A stretch of 64,000 bases of DNA from Janthinobacterium sp. 61 (lineage in GTDB: Bacteria > Pseudomonadota > Gammaproteobacteria > Burkholderiales > Burkholderiaceae_D): assembly GCF_002846335.1 (NCBI RefSeq), contig NZ_PJMQ01000001.1, positions 3,472,001-3,536,000 on the forward strand, read 5' to 3'. Positions 1 through 8,489 of the stretch are shown here, one piece after another. Made by a program: the position numbers and the translations under genes. Position 1 is the stretch's first letter; every line of letters begins with the position of its first letter. The notes below the pieces were generated by a model. That model worked only from the letters and a program-made list of their open reading frames with translations, did no database searches and was not told where the DNA came from.

Positions 1-1400
1 AGCGCATCGATATCCTCGGTGCGCGTACGGTGATTGACGATGGCGGCGCGGATGGCCAGCTGCCCGCCGATGGTGGTAGTCGATGGCGCCGCAATGCCAG
101 ACTCGTGCAAGTCGGCGACGATCTCGCCATTGAAGGCATCGCTGTCGCCGTCGGCGACGCCACGGTGGCGGAAGCAGACGATGTTCAGGGTCACGGGCGC
201 CAGCAATTCCAGCTCCGGTGTGGCCGCTATCTGCTCGGCCAGGTAGCGCGCCAGCACGCAGGTGTGCGCGATGGCAGCGCCCATGCGTTCGGCGCCGTGT
301 ACCTTGAAAGTGAACCAGGTTTTCAGCGCACGGAAGCCACGCGACAGGTCGGGGCCGAAATCGCAGGGCCAGGGCGAGCCACCCGCCAGCCCACGCGTTT
401 CGCGCCGCAGATAGGCCGCCGGAGCGGCAAACGCCGCCATATGCCGCGTGCCGTCACGCACCAGCAAAAAGCCCGCGTCATACGGCACTTGCCCCCACTT
501 GTGAAAATCAAACGCCAGCGAGTCTGCCAGTTCAATGCCAGCCAGCAGGGGCGCTACCTGAGGCGACAGCATGCCCAGTGCCCCATAGGCGCCATCGACG
601 TGGAACCACAGCTGTTCGTGCCTGGCCAATGCCGCCAGCGCCGATAAATCGTCGATGGCGCCCGTGTCCACGGTGCCGGCCGTGCCAGCGATAAAGAAGG
701 GATGCAGGCCCGCCGCGCGGTCACGCGCGATGGTCTGCGCCAGGGCGGCGACGTCTATCTGCTGCCGCTCGTTGACGGCAATGCGGCGCAAGGCAGCCGT
801 GCCCAGGCCGGACAGGTCCATCGCCTGCGCGATGCAGCCATGCGCGGCGGCCGAGGTGTACGCCACCAGCGGCGCGCCCTGCAAGCCATCCTGGCGGACC
901 TCCATGCCCAGCGCCTGCGTGCGCGCCACCAGCACGCCCATCAAGTTGGCCATCGAGGTACCCGTGACGAACACGCCGCTGGCCGACTCGGGAAAGCCGA
1001 ACAGTTCGGCCATCCAGCGGGTAATCTGGCGCTCCACTTCCACCGGCATCTGGTTGCGCCCGCCTACATTCGCATTCAGGCCGGCCGCCAGCATCTCGGC
1101 CAGCATGCCCACGGGCGTGCCGCCGCCATGCACCCAGCCCATGAAACCGGGATGCACATTGCCTACGGCGTAGGGCAGCACATCCTGCATGAAACTGGCG
1201 TGGGCCTCACCGAGCTCGCCCGGTGCGCGCGGTAACGGTTGCGCGAATGCCGCGCGGGCGCTGTCCGGCGCCGCCTGCCAAACAGGCCGCTGGCGAATTC
1301 GCTGTGCGTAGTCGAGCATGTCGTCGAGCATGCGATGGCTTTGCGCGCGAAACGCATCCCAGTCGTGCGGATCGAGGGAATCGGGGTCGGGTGGCAGCAT
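1..1400 (-). CDS. PLP-dependent group II decarboxylase, C-terminus cut by window edge
   Basis: Pyridoxal-phosphate enzyme of the aromatic-L-amino-acid/glutamate decarboxylase superfamily, probably cytosolic; the substrate cannot be read from sequence. Translating the minus strand from ATG at 1400 gives MLPPDPDSLDPHDWDAF and stays open to base 1, about 466 residues, so only a few C-terminal residues should be missing (family roughly 470-490). The Schiff-base lysine lies in DFHKWGQVP near residue 301. Other family blocks visible are NVHPGFMGWVHGGGTPVGM and VTGTSMANLMG. It starts 71 bp downstream of the eutB stop on the same strand, so the two may be co-transcribed. Antisense frames over this stretch are shadows. 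Confidence 0.85.
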   Translation of the reverse strand, partial: MLPPDPDSLDPHDWDAFRAQSHRMLDDMLDYAQRIRQRPVWQAAPDSARAAFAQPLPRAPGELGEAHASFMQDVLPYAVGNVHPGFMGWVHGGGTPVGMLAEMLAAGLNANVGGRNQMPVEVERQITRWMAELFGFPESASGVFVTGTSMANLMGVLVARTQALGMEVRQDGLQGAPLVAYTSAAAHGCIAQAMDLSGLGTAALRRIAVNERQQIDVAALAQTIARDRAAGLHPFFIAGTAGTVDTGAIDDLSALAALARHEQLWFHVDGAYGALGMLSPQVAPLLAGIELADSLAFDFHKWGQVPYDAGFLLVRDGTRHMAAFAAPAAYLRRETRGLAGGSPWPCDFGPDLSRGFRALKTWFTFKVHGAERMGAAIAHTCVLARYLAEQIAATPELELLAPVTLNIVCFRHRGVADGDSDAFNGEIVADLHESGIAAPSTTTIGGQLAIRAAIVNHRTRTEDIDA

Positions 1401-1471
1401 GATGGCGTCGAATGGGGAGATCGCCGATTATCGCACCGGCGCACCCGCCCGGGGCGTCAATTTGCGCCGTT

Positions 1472-2860
1472 TTACGCCGGCAGCCGCCCCAGCGCCGCCT
1501 GGAAAGCGTACGCCAGCACCCGCTTCAGCCGGCCCTGCGCATCGGTGATCTGCATGTGCGCCAGCCAGGCCTCGAATTCGGGTGCGGGACGCAAGCCCAG
1601 CACGCGGCGCGCGTACAGGGCATCGTGGAACGAAGTGCTCTGGTAGCCAAGCATGATGTCGTCCGCGCCCGGCACGCCCATGACAAAATTGCAGCCGGCC
1701 ACGCCCAGCATGGTCAGCAAGGCATCCATGTCATCCTGGTCCGCTTCCGCGTGGTTGGTGTAGCACACGTCGCAGCCCATGGGCAGCCCCAGCAGCTTGG
1801 CGCAGAAATGGTCTTCCAGCCCCGCACGCATGATCTGCTTGCCGTCATACAGATATTCGGGGCCGATGAAACCCACCACCGAATTGACCAGCAGCGGCTG
1901 ATACGCGCGCGCCACAGCGTACGCGCGCGCCTCGCACGTTTGCTGGTCCATGCCGTGGTGGGCGCCGGCCGACAGGGCACTGCCCTGCCCCGTCTCGAAA
2001 TACATGACATTGTTGCCCACCGTGCCGCGTCCCAGCGACAGGGCCGCCGCCTGCCCCTCGGCCAGCAGCGCCAGGTCGATGCCGAAGCTGCGGTTGGCCG
2101 CCTGCGTGCCCGCCACCGACTGAAACACCAGGTCGACGGGTGCGCCGCGGCGTATCGCCTCGAGGGTGTTGGTGATGTGCGTGAGCACGCAGGACTGGGT
2201 GGGTATTTGATACTGGTCGATGACGGCGTCGAGCAAGTGCAGCAGCGAGACCACCTGCGCCACATTGTCGGTGGCGGGATTGATGCCGATCACGGCGTCG
2301 CCGCTGCCCAGCTGCAGGCCATCGAGGATGGAGGCGGCAATGCCCGTGGCGTCGTCCGTCGGGTGGTTCGGCTGCAGCCGCGTGGACAAGCGGTTTTCCA
2401 GGCCCAGCGTATTGCGAAAGGCCGTGACGACCTGGCACTTGCGGGCCACCAGTACCAGGTCCTGCAAGCGCATCAGTTTCGAGACGGCCGCCGCCATTTC
2501 CGGCGTGATGCCGGCGGCGATGCGGGACAGTAGCGCCGTATCCGTCGCGTCATCGAGCAGCCAGTCGCGAAAGTCGCCCACGCAAAGGTGAGAAATCGGC
2601 GCAAAGGCGGCGCGCGCATGCGAGTCGATGATCAGGCGCGTGACTTCATCATCTTCATACGGCACCAGCACCTCGTTGAGGAACAGCGATAGCGGCACCT
2701 CCGCCAGCGCCAGTTGCGCCGCCACCCGCTCCCGCGCGCTCGATGCCGCCACGCCGGCAAGCACATCGCCCGAACGGGGCGGCGTGGCCTTTGCCAGCAG
2801 CTCCTTCAGGCTGGCGAACGCATAGGTATGCTTGTCTATCGTATGACTGAAGCGGGGCAT
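1472..2860 (-). CDS. eutB: Ethanolamine ammonia-lyase, large (heavy) subunit
   Basis: Large subunit of the adenosylcobalamin-dependent lyase that splits ethanolamine into acetaldehyde and ammonia. The 462-residue product matches the usual full length (E. coli about 453). It starts MPRFSHTIDKHTYAFASLKE, with an EutB-like core including VIGINPATDNVAQV and GADDIMLGYQSTSFHDALYA near the C-terminus. The start is backed by a strong Shine-Dalgarno, ATGGAGGAACC, just upstream. It sits 34 bp after the epimerase gene on the same strand. The known enzyme needs EutC, normally encoded directly downstream, but here only 71 bp separate eutB from an unrelated decarboxylase. No microcompartment, reactivase or permease gene is in view. 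Confidence 0.93.
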   Translation of the reverse strand: MPRFSHTIDKHTYAFASLKELLAKATPPRSGDVLAGVAASSARERVAAQLALAEVPLSLFLNEVLVPYEDDEVTRLIIDSHARAAFAPISHLCVGDFRDWLLDDATDTALLSRIAAGITPEMAAAVSKLMRLQDLVLVARKCQVVTAFRNTLGLENRLSTRLQPNHPTDDATGIAASILDGLQLGSGDAVIGINPATDNVAQVVSLLHLLDAVIDQYQIPTQSCVLTHITNTLEAIRRGAPVDLVFQSVAGTQAANRSFGIDLALLAEGQAAALSLGRGTVGNNVMYFETGQGSALSAGAHHGMDQQTCEARAYAVARAYQPLLVNSVVGFIGPEYLYDGKQIMRAGLEDHFCAKLLGLPMGCDVCYTNHAEADQDDMDALLTMLGVAGCNFVMGVPGADDIMLGYQSTSFHDALYARRVLGLRPAPEFEAWLAHMQITDAQGRLKRVLAYAFQAALGRLPA

Positions 2861-2894
2861 GGTTCGGTTCCTCCATGCCCCATTCTACGCCAGG

Positions 2895-4358
2895 CTACAG
2901 GCTGCGCAGCGCCCCTTCCAGCTGTGGATAGCGGAAGACAAAGCCGTCGGCCAGCAAACGGTGCGGTGCGACCCTTTGACCTTCCACCAGCAAGTCGGCC
3001 TGCTCGCCCAGCAAGGCGCGCATGGCGAAGGCCGGCGTGGGCATGAAGCTGGGCCGGTGCAGTACCGCGCCCGCCACCTGGGCGAAGCGGCGCTGCTCGA
3101 TGGCTTCCGGCGCGCAGAAGTTGTACGCGCCGCTCACCGCGCCTTGTTCGCTGCGGCGCGCCAGGTAAGCGACACCGCGGATCACGTCGCGCACATGCAC
3201 CCACGATACCCATTGCTTGCCGCTGCCGAGCGGGCCACCCACGCCGAAGCGGATCGGCAAGAGCATCTGCGGCAGCGAACCCTGGTGGCCGAAGACGAGA
3301 CCAAAGCGCATGCAGCCCACCTGCACGCCAAATTTCTCCGCCTGGCGCGCGGCCGCTTCCCATTCCTGGCACAGCTGCGACATGAAGATGGCTTGCGGCG
3401 CGCTCTCCTCCGTCAATTCCGTCGCGTCGCCCTGCGGCTGCACGCCGTAGTAACCGATGGCCGACGCGGACAGCAGCACCCTCGGCTTGTGCTGCGCGCG
3501 GGCGATCCACGCCACCAGGTCCTGCGTCAGCACCACGCGGCTGCGGCGCAGGGCAGCCTTGCGCGCGTCCGTCCAACGCTTCCCGACGATGCGCGCGCCG
3601 GCCAGGTTGACCACCATATCGATGCGCTGCGCGTCCGATAATTCGTTCAGCGACTGGATGCAGCGCAGCTTGCCGTCGAAGGTCCACGCGGCCTGCTTCG
3701 GCTGGCGCGTCAGCACCGTCACCGCGTGGCCGTCGGCCAGCAGGGCGCTGACCAACTGCTGGCCGATGAAACCCGTGGCGCCCGTCACCAGCACGGACTG
3801 TGGCGCGGCGGCAAAGCTCAGGTGTTCCTCTTGCTCTGCCGTCTCCTGTACCTTGCGCCGGCCCAACTGCCACACGGCATACGCGTCGCGCAGGCCGGAC
3901 AGGCCCACGCCCACGCCACACAGGGCCAGGAAGACGCTGAGCCAGCCATAAGGCTGCCACACGAGGGCCGTCGGCAGGCTCGCCCACTGGCTGCTGTTCA
4001 GGGCCAGCAGGGCGATGAAGGCGCCCGCGTTGATCGCCAGCACCGTGTGCGTGACCCGCTCCGTGGCGGGCAAGAGGCGGGTCTGGTCTTCGACGACGAA
4101 GTCCCACAGGGTCAGCACGATTTCCACGCCAAACACGATCACCAGTACCCAGGCCCAGGCGCCATGCCATTCCCAGGCGGCCAGGCCGACGAACAGCAGG
4201 CTGTAGATCAGCGCACGCGTGGCATGGATGGTCAATTCCAGGCGCGCCGACGCCTTTTGCGGCAGCGCTTCCGTGATTTCATGGTGGTAGATGGTGTCGA
4301 AGGCGCCCAGGCAGCCTTGCGCCGCCATCAGTTGCAGGGCCAGCAGATGCGTATTCAT
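2895..4358 (-). CDS. SDR-family epimerase (TIGR01777/YfcH type) with N-terminal membrane domain
   Basis: A 487-residue two-part protein. Residues 1 to about 170 hold several hydrophobic segments (for example YSLLFVGLAAWEWHG and WVLVIVFGVEIVLTL), suggesting a small integral-membrane domain. From about residue 185 a complete YfcH/SDR39U1-type NAD(P)-binding domain follows, with VLVTGATGFIGQQLVSALL and the family segment LLSASAIGYYG. Usual YfcH proteins are about 300 residues, so the membrane part is an added domain. The start at 4358 overlaps the stop of the DUF4166 gene as ATGA, implying translational coupling; longer upstream reading in this frame is a shadow. Substrate unknown. Third gene of the GbsR-DUF4166-epimerase operon. 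Confidence 0.88.
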   Translation of the reverse strand: MNTHLLALQLMAAQGCLGAFDTIYHHEITEALPQKASARLELTIHATRALIYSLLFVGLAAWEWHGAWAWVLVIVFGVEIVLTLWDFVVEDQTRLLPATERVTHTVLAINAGAFIALLALNSSQWASLPTALVWQPYGWLSVFLALCGVGVGLSGLRDAYAVWQLGRRKVQETAEQEEHLSFAAAPQSVLVTGATGFIGQQLVSALLADGHAVTVLTRQPKQAAWTFDGKLRCIQSLNELSDAQRIDMVVNLAGARIVGKRWTDARKAALRRSRVVLTQDLVAWIARAQHKPRVLLSASAIGYYGVQPQGDATELTEESAPQAIFMSQLCQEWEAAARQAEKFGVQVGCMRFGLVFGHQGSLPQMLLPIRFGVGGPLGSGKQWVSWVHVRDVIRGVAYLARRSEQGAVSGAYNFCAPEAIEQRRFAQVAGAVLHRPSFMPTPAFAMRALLGEQADLLVEGQRVAPHRLLADGFVFRYPQLEGALRSL

Positions 4359-4999
4359 GGTGTGTCCTTGTGAAGGGTGGGCGCCGCGCTTTCGCGGAAC
4401 ACGCCGACCTGGGTGAAGGTGGTGCCGAACAGGGCATGGCGGATTTCGATGCGGATGTTGAACTGCTGCGGCGTGTCGTTGCGGTGGCAGAGATAGGTCT
4501 TGCCTGGCGTGAGCACCCCGGGAAGTGGCATCCGCCAGCCGAAAAGATCGAGAAAATAGCCATCGCTGGTGAAGTGCAGGTTGCCATCTTCGACATGCAG
4601 CACCAGCTTCATGCCCAGCCCCATACCCACGTATTCGAGCACTTCGCCCTGTGCGCTTTCCGCCATGTAGGACGTGAAGCAGATGGGCGCGCGCCCGTGC
4701 AGACGGTAGGTGCGCTGCTTGAAGATGAAGGGGCAGCCGGGACGTGAATAGACTTCGATATCGACGGGGAAGTCGTGGTCGTCGTACGGAATCAGCGCGC
4801 CATCGATGAAGGGACGCGTCAGCCATCCCAGCACCTTGCCCAGGCGCGAACTGGTGAGTTCACTGAGTTCGCCCTGGTAATACAGGGGCTGGCCCGGCGC
4901 TGGATTTTTCTCGAAGCGGCGGCGGATGTCCGGATGCAGGGTGAGCCACTGCTCGCCCATCACCTTCCTGAACAGCTCTCCTTCGGAAGGCCCGTTCAT
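4355..4999 (-). CDS. DUF4166 domain protein
   Basis: A 214-residue protein I recognise as DUF4166-like, of unknown function. It starts MNGPSEGELFRKVMGEQW and contains PVDIEVYSRPGCPFIFKQ, GLGMKLVLHVEDGNLHF and HALFGTTFTQVGVFRES; no signal peptide or membrane segment is evident. Both ends overlap neighbours by 4 bp (ATGA), so it is tightly coupled to the upstream regulator gene and the downstream epimerase gene. DUF4166 domains also occur fused to NAD-dependent epimerase or saccharopine-dehydrogenase-like domains (family knowledge), which fits this neighbourhood. The specific reaction is not known. Confidence 0.8.
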   Translation of the reverse strand: MNGPSEGELFRKVMGEQWLTLHPDIRRRFEKNPAPGQPLYYQGELSELTSSRLGKVLGWLTRPFIDGALIPYDDHDFPVDIEVYSRPGCPFIFKQRTYRLHGRAPICFTSYMAESAQGEVLEYVGMGLGMKLVLHVEDGNLHFTSDGYFLDLFGWRMPLPGVLTPGKTYLCHRNDTPQQFNIRIEIRHALFGTTFTQVGVFRESAAPTLHKDTP

Positions 5000-5559
5000 G
5001 ACTTGCCCGGCTTTTTCGATTTCGCCGGCTTGTCGTCCGGACTGAGGAACTTGGCCACCTTGCCGCCCATGGAGAGCATGCGCTGCAGGGTGGCCGGCGG
5101 CAGGTTTTTATAGTCGCTGTAAGTGCTGCTGAGCATTTCCAGGAAGGCCAGCACTTCGCCCATGCGTTCCAGGGTGGCCCGCGGAATGGCCGCATCGTGC
5201 TCGCCCTCGATCGCGCACTCGCGCAGCACCGTCAGGGTGGGATCGATCTCGCGCCGCTTGCGTTCCTCCATGATGACCCGGAAGATTTCCCACACATCCT
5301 GCAGGGCGACGAAATGGTCGCGCCGGTCTTTCAATACATGCGTGATGCGCACCAGGCCCCAGCTTTGCAATTCCTTCAGGCTGTTGCTGACATTCGAACG
5401 GGCCACGTTCAGGCTGGCCGCGATGTCTTCCGCCGTCAGCGGTTCGTTGGCCAGGAACAGCAGCGCGTGGATTTGCGCCACGGTGCGGTTGACGCCCCAG
5501 CGGGTGCCCATTCCCCCCCAATGGAGAATGTACTTTTGCGTGGTGGGACTCAGTTCCAT
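4996..5559 (-). CDS. GbsR/MarR-type winged-helix transcriptional regulator
   Basis: A 187-residue DNA-binding protein. The winged-helix region is clear: INEPLTAEDIAASLNVARSN-like text (seen as EPLTAEDIAASLNVARSNVS) is the helix-turn-helix, followed by LKELQSWGLVRITHVLKDRR, typical of the GbsR family. A C-terminal dimerisation/effector segment follows, ending in a lysine-rich tail. It is first gene of an operon with the DUF4166 and epimerase genes (4-bp overlaps). Its promoter holds a perfect palindrome over the -10 element, so autorepression is likely. It lies 67 bp downstream of the fatty-acid desaturase gene, so it may also control the lipid cluster (inference). Confidence 0.85.
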   Translation of the reverse strand: MELSPTTQKYILHWGGMGTRWGVNRTVAQIHALLFLANEPLTAEDIAASLNVARSNVSNSLKELQSWGLVRITHVLKDRRDHFVALQDVWEIFRVIMEERKRREIDPTLTVLRECAIEGEHDAAIPRATLERMGEVLAFLEMLSSTYSDYKNLPPATLQRMLSMGGKVAKFLSPDDKPAKSKKPGKS

Positions 5560-5570
5560 GATTTTCTCTT

Positions 5571-5590
5571 ATTTCTGTCGTTACAGAAAT
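5571..5590. promoter_or_regulatory. Perfect inverted repeat, probable operator of the GbsR/MarR regulator
   Basis: ATTTCTGT-cgtt-ACAGAAAT, 8-bp perfect arms with a 4-bp centre, 11 bp upstream of the regulator start codon. It overlaps the predicted -10 box and start point, where a bound dimer would block transcription. Symmetric sites of this size are usual for MarR-superfamily dimers; binding is inferred. Confidence 0.7.
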
Positions 5591-5616
5591 GTAAGACGGA
5601 ACGGAAACAGAGTCAA
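5588..5616 (-). promoter_or_regulatory. Predicted sigma70 promoter of the GbsR-DUF4166-epimerase operon
   Basis: On the minus strand TTGACT (5616-5611), a 17-bp spacer and TACATT (5593-5588) form a good -35/-10 pair. The -10 box runs into the palindromic operator at 5571-5590. Confidence 0.55.
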
Positions 5617-5626
5617 GCACGATTCG

Positions 5627-6742
5627 TCAAGACTTTGCGGGCGGCTGGCCCATGGCGCGCAGGAAGGCTTGCTGCGAGGCGTGCAGCTGGCCATAACCGA
5701 GTTCGCGGTAGACGAGGCCGTGGCGCGGCGCCAGTTCGGCCAGGATGCGCGCCAGCGCCGGGTAGTGGCGGTGATTCCAGGTGGGGAACAAATGGTGCGT
5801 GAGGTGCAAATTCAAGCCGCCGAGCCAGTAGCCGAGCCAGCGCAGGCGGCGCGGTTGCGGCGTCCAGTCGCAGGCCGTGTAAAACGTGTGCTGGTACCAG
5901 TCATGCGGCAGGGTGCCGTCTGCGCCCGGCTGAAAAAATTCCACTTCGGCCCAGTGCGTACCGAGGATCAGCGCCACCAGAGCGCATGAGGCGATCATCT
6001 GGCCCACGAAATACGCGCCCAGCACGACGTCCCAGGCTATGCCGTGCTGCCGCAGCACCCACATGGGCAGCGCCAGCACCAACGCCACATGGCCCAGCTT
6101 CCAGCCCAGGAACGACAGCCAGCCGCGCCAGCCCTGCAAGCGGCTGTGCGCGGCCACGGGTGTCTTGCCGAATCGGTCCAGCCAGTCGCCATACCAGTTC
6201 AAATAAGGCAGCGACAGGGCAGCCACCACTGGCCAGTACAGGTATTGATAGCGATATTGGGGCGACCAGCTTTGGTACGGCGTCTGGCGCAGGAATGGAT
6301 TCGGTTCCGTGTCGAGGTCATAGCCTTCCACGTTGGCATAGGTGTGGTGGAAATGCACGTGGCGGATAGTCCAGAAATCCGTATCCACGCCCACGGGCAA
6401 GCCCACCAGCCGGATCAGGATGCGATTCAGGCGTCCCTGGCGGAAGACGGCGCTATGGGCAGCATCGTGCAGGGTATTCATGGCCAGCGCCATGGCCGTG
6501 ACCAGGCAAGCGACATAGCTGCCGACGAAGCCCAAGGTGCTGTCAGCGCGCAGCGCCAGCACATACAACAATACCGTCAGCACGGCCAGGAAGACGGCTT
6601 TTGCGTGCATGCGCACATCGCCAAAACGGTGCTTTCCTTCGGCCGCCAGGTAGGCGTCGGCGCGCGCGCGCAGTTCGCGGCGGAAGGCGGAATCGCGTGC
6701 GGGCTGGAAGCGCAACGGGGGCAAGGGAGGCACTGGCGTCAC
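5627..6742 (-). CDS. Membrane fatty-acid desaturase
   Basis: Integral-membrane di-iron desaturase of about 371 residues that would introduce a double bond into an acyl chain. The three histidine boxes are present: LHDAAH, RHVHFHH and HLTHH, between hydrophobic segments. I place the start at GTG 6742, which overlaps the upstream stop as GTGA; a longer reading in frame would lie inside the neighbouring gene. Last gene of a seven-gene minus-strand cluster starting with a ketosynthase III at 12629, so its likely substrate is the product of that cluster or its acyl precursor (inference). Confidence 0.88.
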   Translation of the reverse strand: MTPVPPLPPLRFQPARDSAFRRELRARADAYLAAEGKHRFGDVRMHAKAVFLAVLTVLLYVLALRADSTLGFVGSYVACLVTAMALAMNTLHDAAHSAVFRQGRLNRILIRLVGLPVGVDTDFWTIRHVHFHHTYANVEGYDLDTEPNPFLRQTPYQSWSPQYRYQYLYWPVVAALSLPYLNWYGDWLDRFGKTPVAAHSRLQGWRGWLSFLGWKLGHVALVLALPMWVLRQHGIAWDVVLGAYFVGQMIASCALVALILGTHWAEVEFFQPGADGTLPHDWYQHTFYTACDWTPQPRRLRWLGYWLGGLNLHLTHHLFPTWNHRHYPALARILAELAPRHGLVYRELGYGQLHASQQAFLRAMGQPPAKS

Positions 6743-7854
6743 GCGCGCGTCCCCGCCGCTGCCGGCCACCACAGGCGACGCGCGCCGTCGAGTCCATGCG
6801 CCAACAACGCTGCCAGGAATGCCATGCCCCACGCATCGCGGGCGCCATACCAGCCCAGATACAGGGCCGGCATGGCCAGGGCGATGGCCACCCAGGCGAT
6901 GGCGCCCCAGCGGCGCGCATCCGACAGGCCACCCAGGGCCAGGGTGCCGGTGAAGATCAGCGCAAACAGGATCGCCTGCTGAGTGCCGGCCAGCGCCGCT
7001 TCATGGTTGACGTAATAGATCACCAGGCCAAACAGGATCACGCCACCAATGCCGATGAACAGCTCGGGCACGTGGAAGGTGCCGCGCGACTGCCAGTGGG
7101 GAAAGCGCGCGCGCAGCCACTTGAACAGCTTTCCGTTGCTGGCCAACAGGGGGTTGTGCGTTTGTGCCATGCCCTTCACGCCATAGCGCATTTCCACGCC
7201 CGCGAGTTCGGGCTGGAAGCTGCCGAACAGCCTGTCCCACAACAGCAGGGTACCGCCGAAATTGCGGTTGATGTAGCGTGTATCGGTGCCGTGGTGTACG
7301 CGGTGGTGCGAGGGCGTGACCATGAATTTGTCGAGGATGCCAGACTTGTTCACCAGCGCATTGTGGTTGTAGAACTGCACCGTGTAATGCAAGGACGAGA
7401 CCACGAGGAAGATTTCCAGCGGCACGCCAAGCACGGCCAGAATGGCGATGAAGGGGAAATTCGTCAGCGATGAGTACCAGGAATTGCGCACGCCCAGCGA
7501 CAGGTTGAAATGCTCGCCCTGGTGGTGCACCACGTGCACGGCCCACAGCAAAGGGATTTTATGGTGCAGCCTGTGCATCCAGTAAAAGCACAGGTCCCAG
7601 GCAAAAAAGGCGAACACCCATTGCGCGGCCACGGGCCACTGGTCGACGATATGCAGGTTCACATGGCGCAGCAGCATGGCGAAGGCCGCCACTTCCACGC
7701 CGCGGAATACCCACATCAGGATGTGGCCGGAATTGAGATTGAAAATGACGTCTTTCCACGGCACCGGCGTCTTGCGCACCCATTTCAGGATCAGCAGTTC
7801 GGCCAGCACGAAGGCCAGCATGACAAGGAAAGAGAGGGCAAAGGGATTCATCAT
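6739..7854 (-). CDS. Sterol desaturase / fatty-acid hydroxylase family membrane protein
   Basis: A 371-residue multi-spanning protein of the fatty-acid hydroxylase superfamily, a non-heme di-iron oxygenase group acting on lipids. The histidine motifs are complete: HRLHH, HVVHHQGEHFN and SHHRVHHGTD. A C-terminal part of about 120 residues has four further hydrophobic stretches, longer than the catalytic core needs. The start ATG at 7854 overlaps the preceding PAP2 gene stop as ATGA, and its own stop overlaps the next gene, so expression is coupled. Bacteria of this group do not normally make sterols, so an acyl or polyketide-like lipid is the likely substrate (inference). Confidence 0.88.
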   Translation of the reverse strand: MMNPFALSFLVMLAFVLAELLILKWVRKTPVPWKDVIFNLNSGHILMWVFRGVEVAAFAMLLRHVNLHIVDQWPVAAQWVFAFFAWDLCFYWMHRLHHKIPLLWAVHVVHHQGEHFNLSLGVRNSWYSSLTNFPFIAILAVLGVPLEIFLVVSSLHYTVQFYNHNALVNKSGILDKFMVTPSHHRVHHGTDTRYINRNFGGTLLLWDRLFGSFQPELAGVEMRYGVKGMAQTHNPLLASNGKLFKWLRARFPHWQSRGTFHVPELFIGIGGVILFGLVIYYVNHEAALAGTQQAILFALIFTGTLALGGLSDARRWGAIAWVAIALAMPALYLGWYGARDAWGMAFLAALLAHGLDGARRLWWPAAAGTRA

Positions 7855-8489
7855 GATGCGGATTTTATGGAAATGGCGCGGCGGGCAGTCAAGGATACCT
7901 GCATTTTCGCCAACATGCCGCCAGCGATGCCCACGGCCAGACCGGCGGCCAGGTCGATGCTCACGTGCCGGCGCAGCGCGATGATGGCGTAGCAGATCGC
8001 CAGGCCCAGCATCACGGCCAGCGCGGAGCGCACCAAGTGACGCCTGTCGCACAAGGCCCACACGCACAGCAGGGTCAGGGCGCCATGCAGCGACGGCAGG
8101 CAGTTTTGCGCGGAATCGGCCGCTTGCAGCATGCGCAGCGCCTGCGTGCTCCAGGCACTGCCTTCACCCACGGGCGGATATGCGAGGGTGGTCGGATACA
8201 GCAGGAAGACCACGCCGCAGCTCAGGGCAGAAAGCGCCATTGCGCGCGCCAGCCAGCGCACACGCGCTGCATCGGCCACCAGGTAGGCGTAGGGGATCAG
8301 GATAAAGAAAGACAGGTACAGCCAGATGGCGGCATCCGTATAGGGAATGGCGCGGTCGATGGCCGTTTCGGGCAGCAGCACTCCCTGCCCTTGCAGCAAG
8401 TCGCTGGAAAAATACACAAGGCCGACACTGCCCCAGCCGGCCAGCAAATGCAGCAGGCGACCGCGTGCAGTCATGGGAGAAGGATTCAT
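7851..8489 (-). CDS. PAP2-superfamily membrane phosphatase
   Basis: A 212-residue polytopic protein with about six hydrophobic segments. The PAP2-like active-site blocks are CLPSLHGAL (conserved S and H) and RRHVSIDLAAG (second H followed by D); the first basic motif is poorly defined, as in inositol-phosphorylceramide-synthase-like members. It would remove or transfer a phosphate on a lipid at the membrane. It overlaps both neighbours by 4 bp, so it belongs to the operon with the adenylate-forming enzyme and the sterol-desaturase-family protein. Confidence 0.82.
   Translation of the reverse strand: MNPSPMTARGRLLHLLAGWGSVGLVYFSSDLLQGQGVLLPETAIDRAIPYTDAAIWLYLSFFILIPYAYLVADAARVRWLARAMALSALSCGVVFLLYPTTLAYPPVGEGSAWSTQALRMLQAADSAQNCLPSLHGALTLLCVWALCDRRHLVRSALAVMLGLAICYAIIALRRHVSIDLAAGLAVGIAGGMLAKMQVSLTARRAISIKSAS

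Noticed and set aside
1401..1471. A eutC gene after eutB
   Set aside because: The gap is only 71 bp and the following gene has clear PLP-decarboxylase motifs.
1..2533. Plus-strand frames over the decarboxylase and eutB
   Set aside because: They show no family motifs, while the minus strand gives complete, motif-rich proteins.
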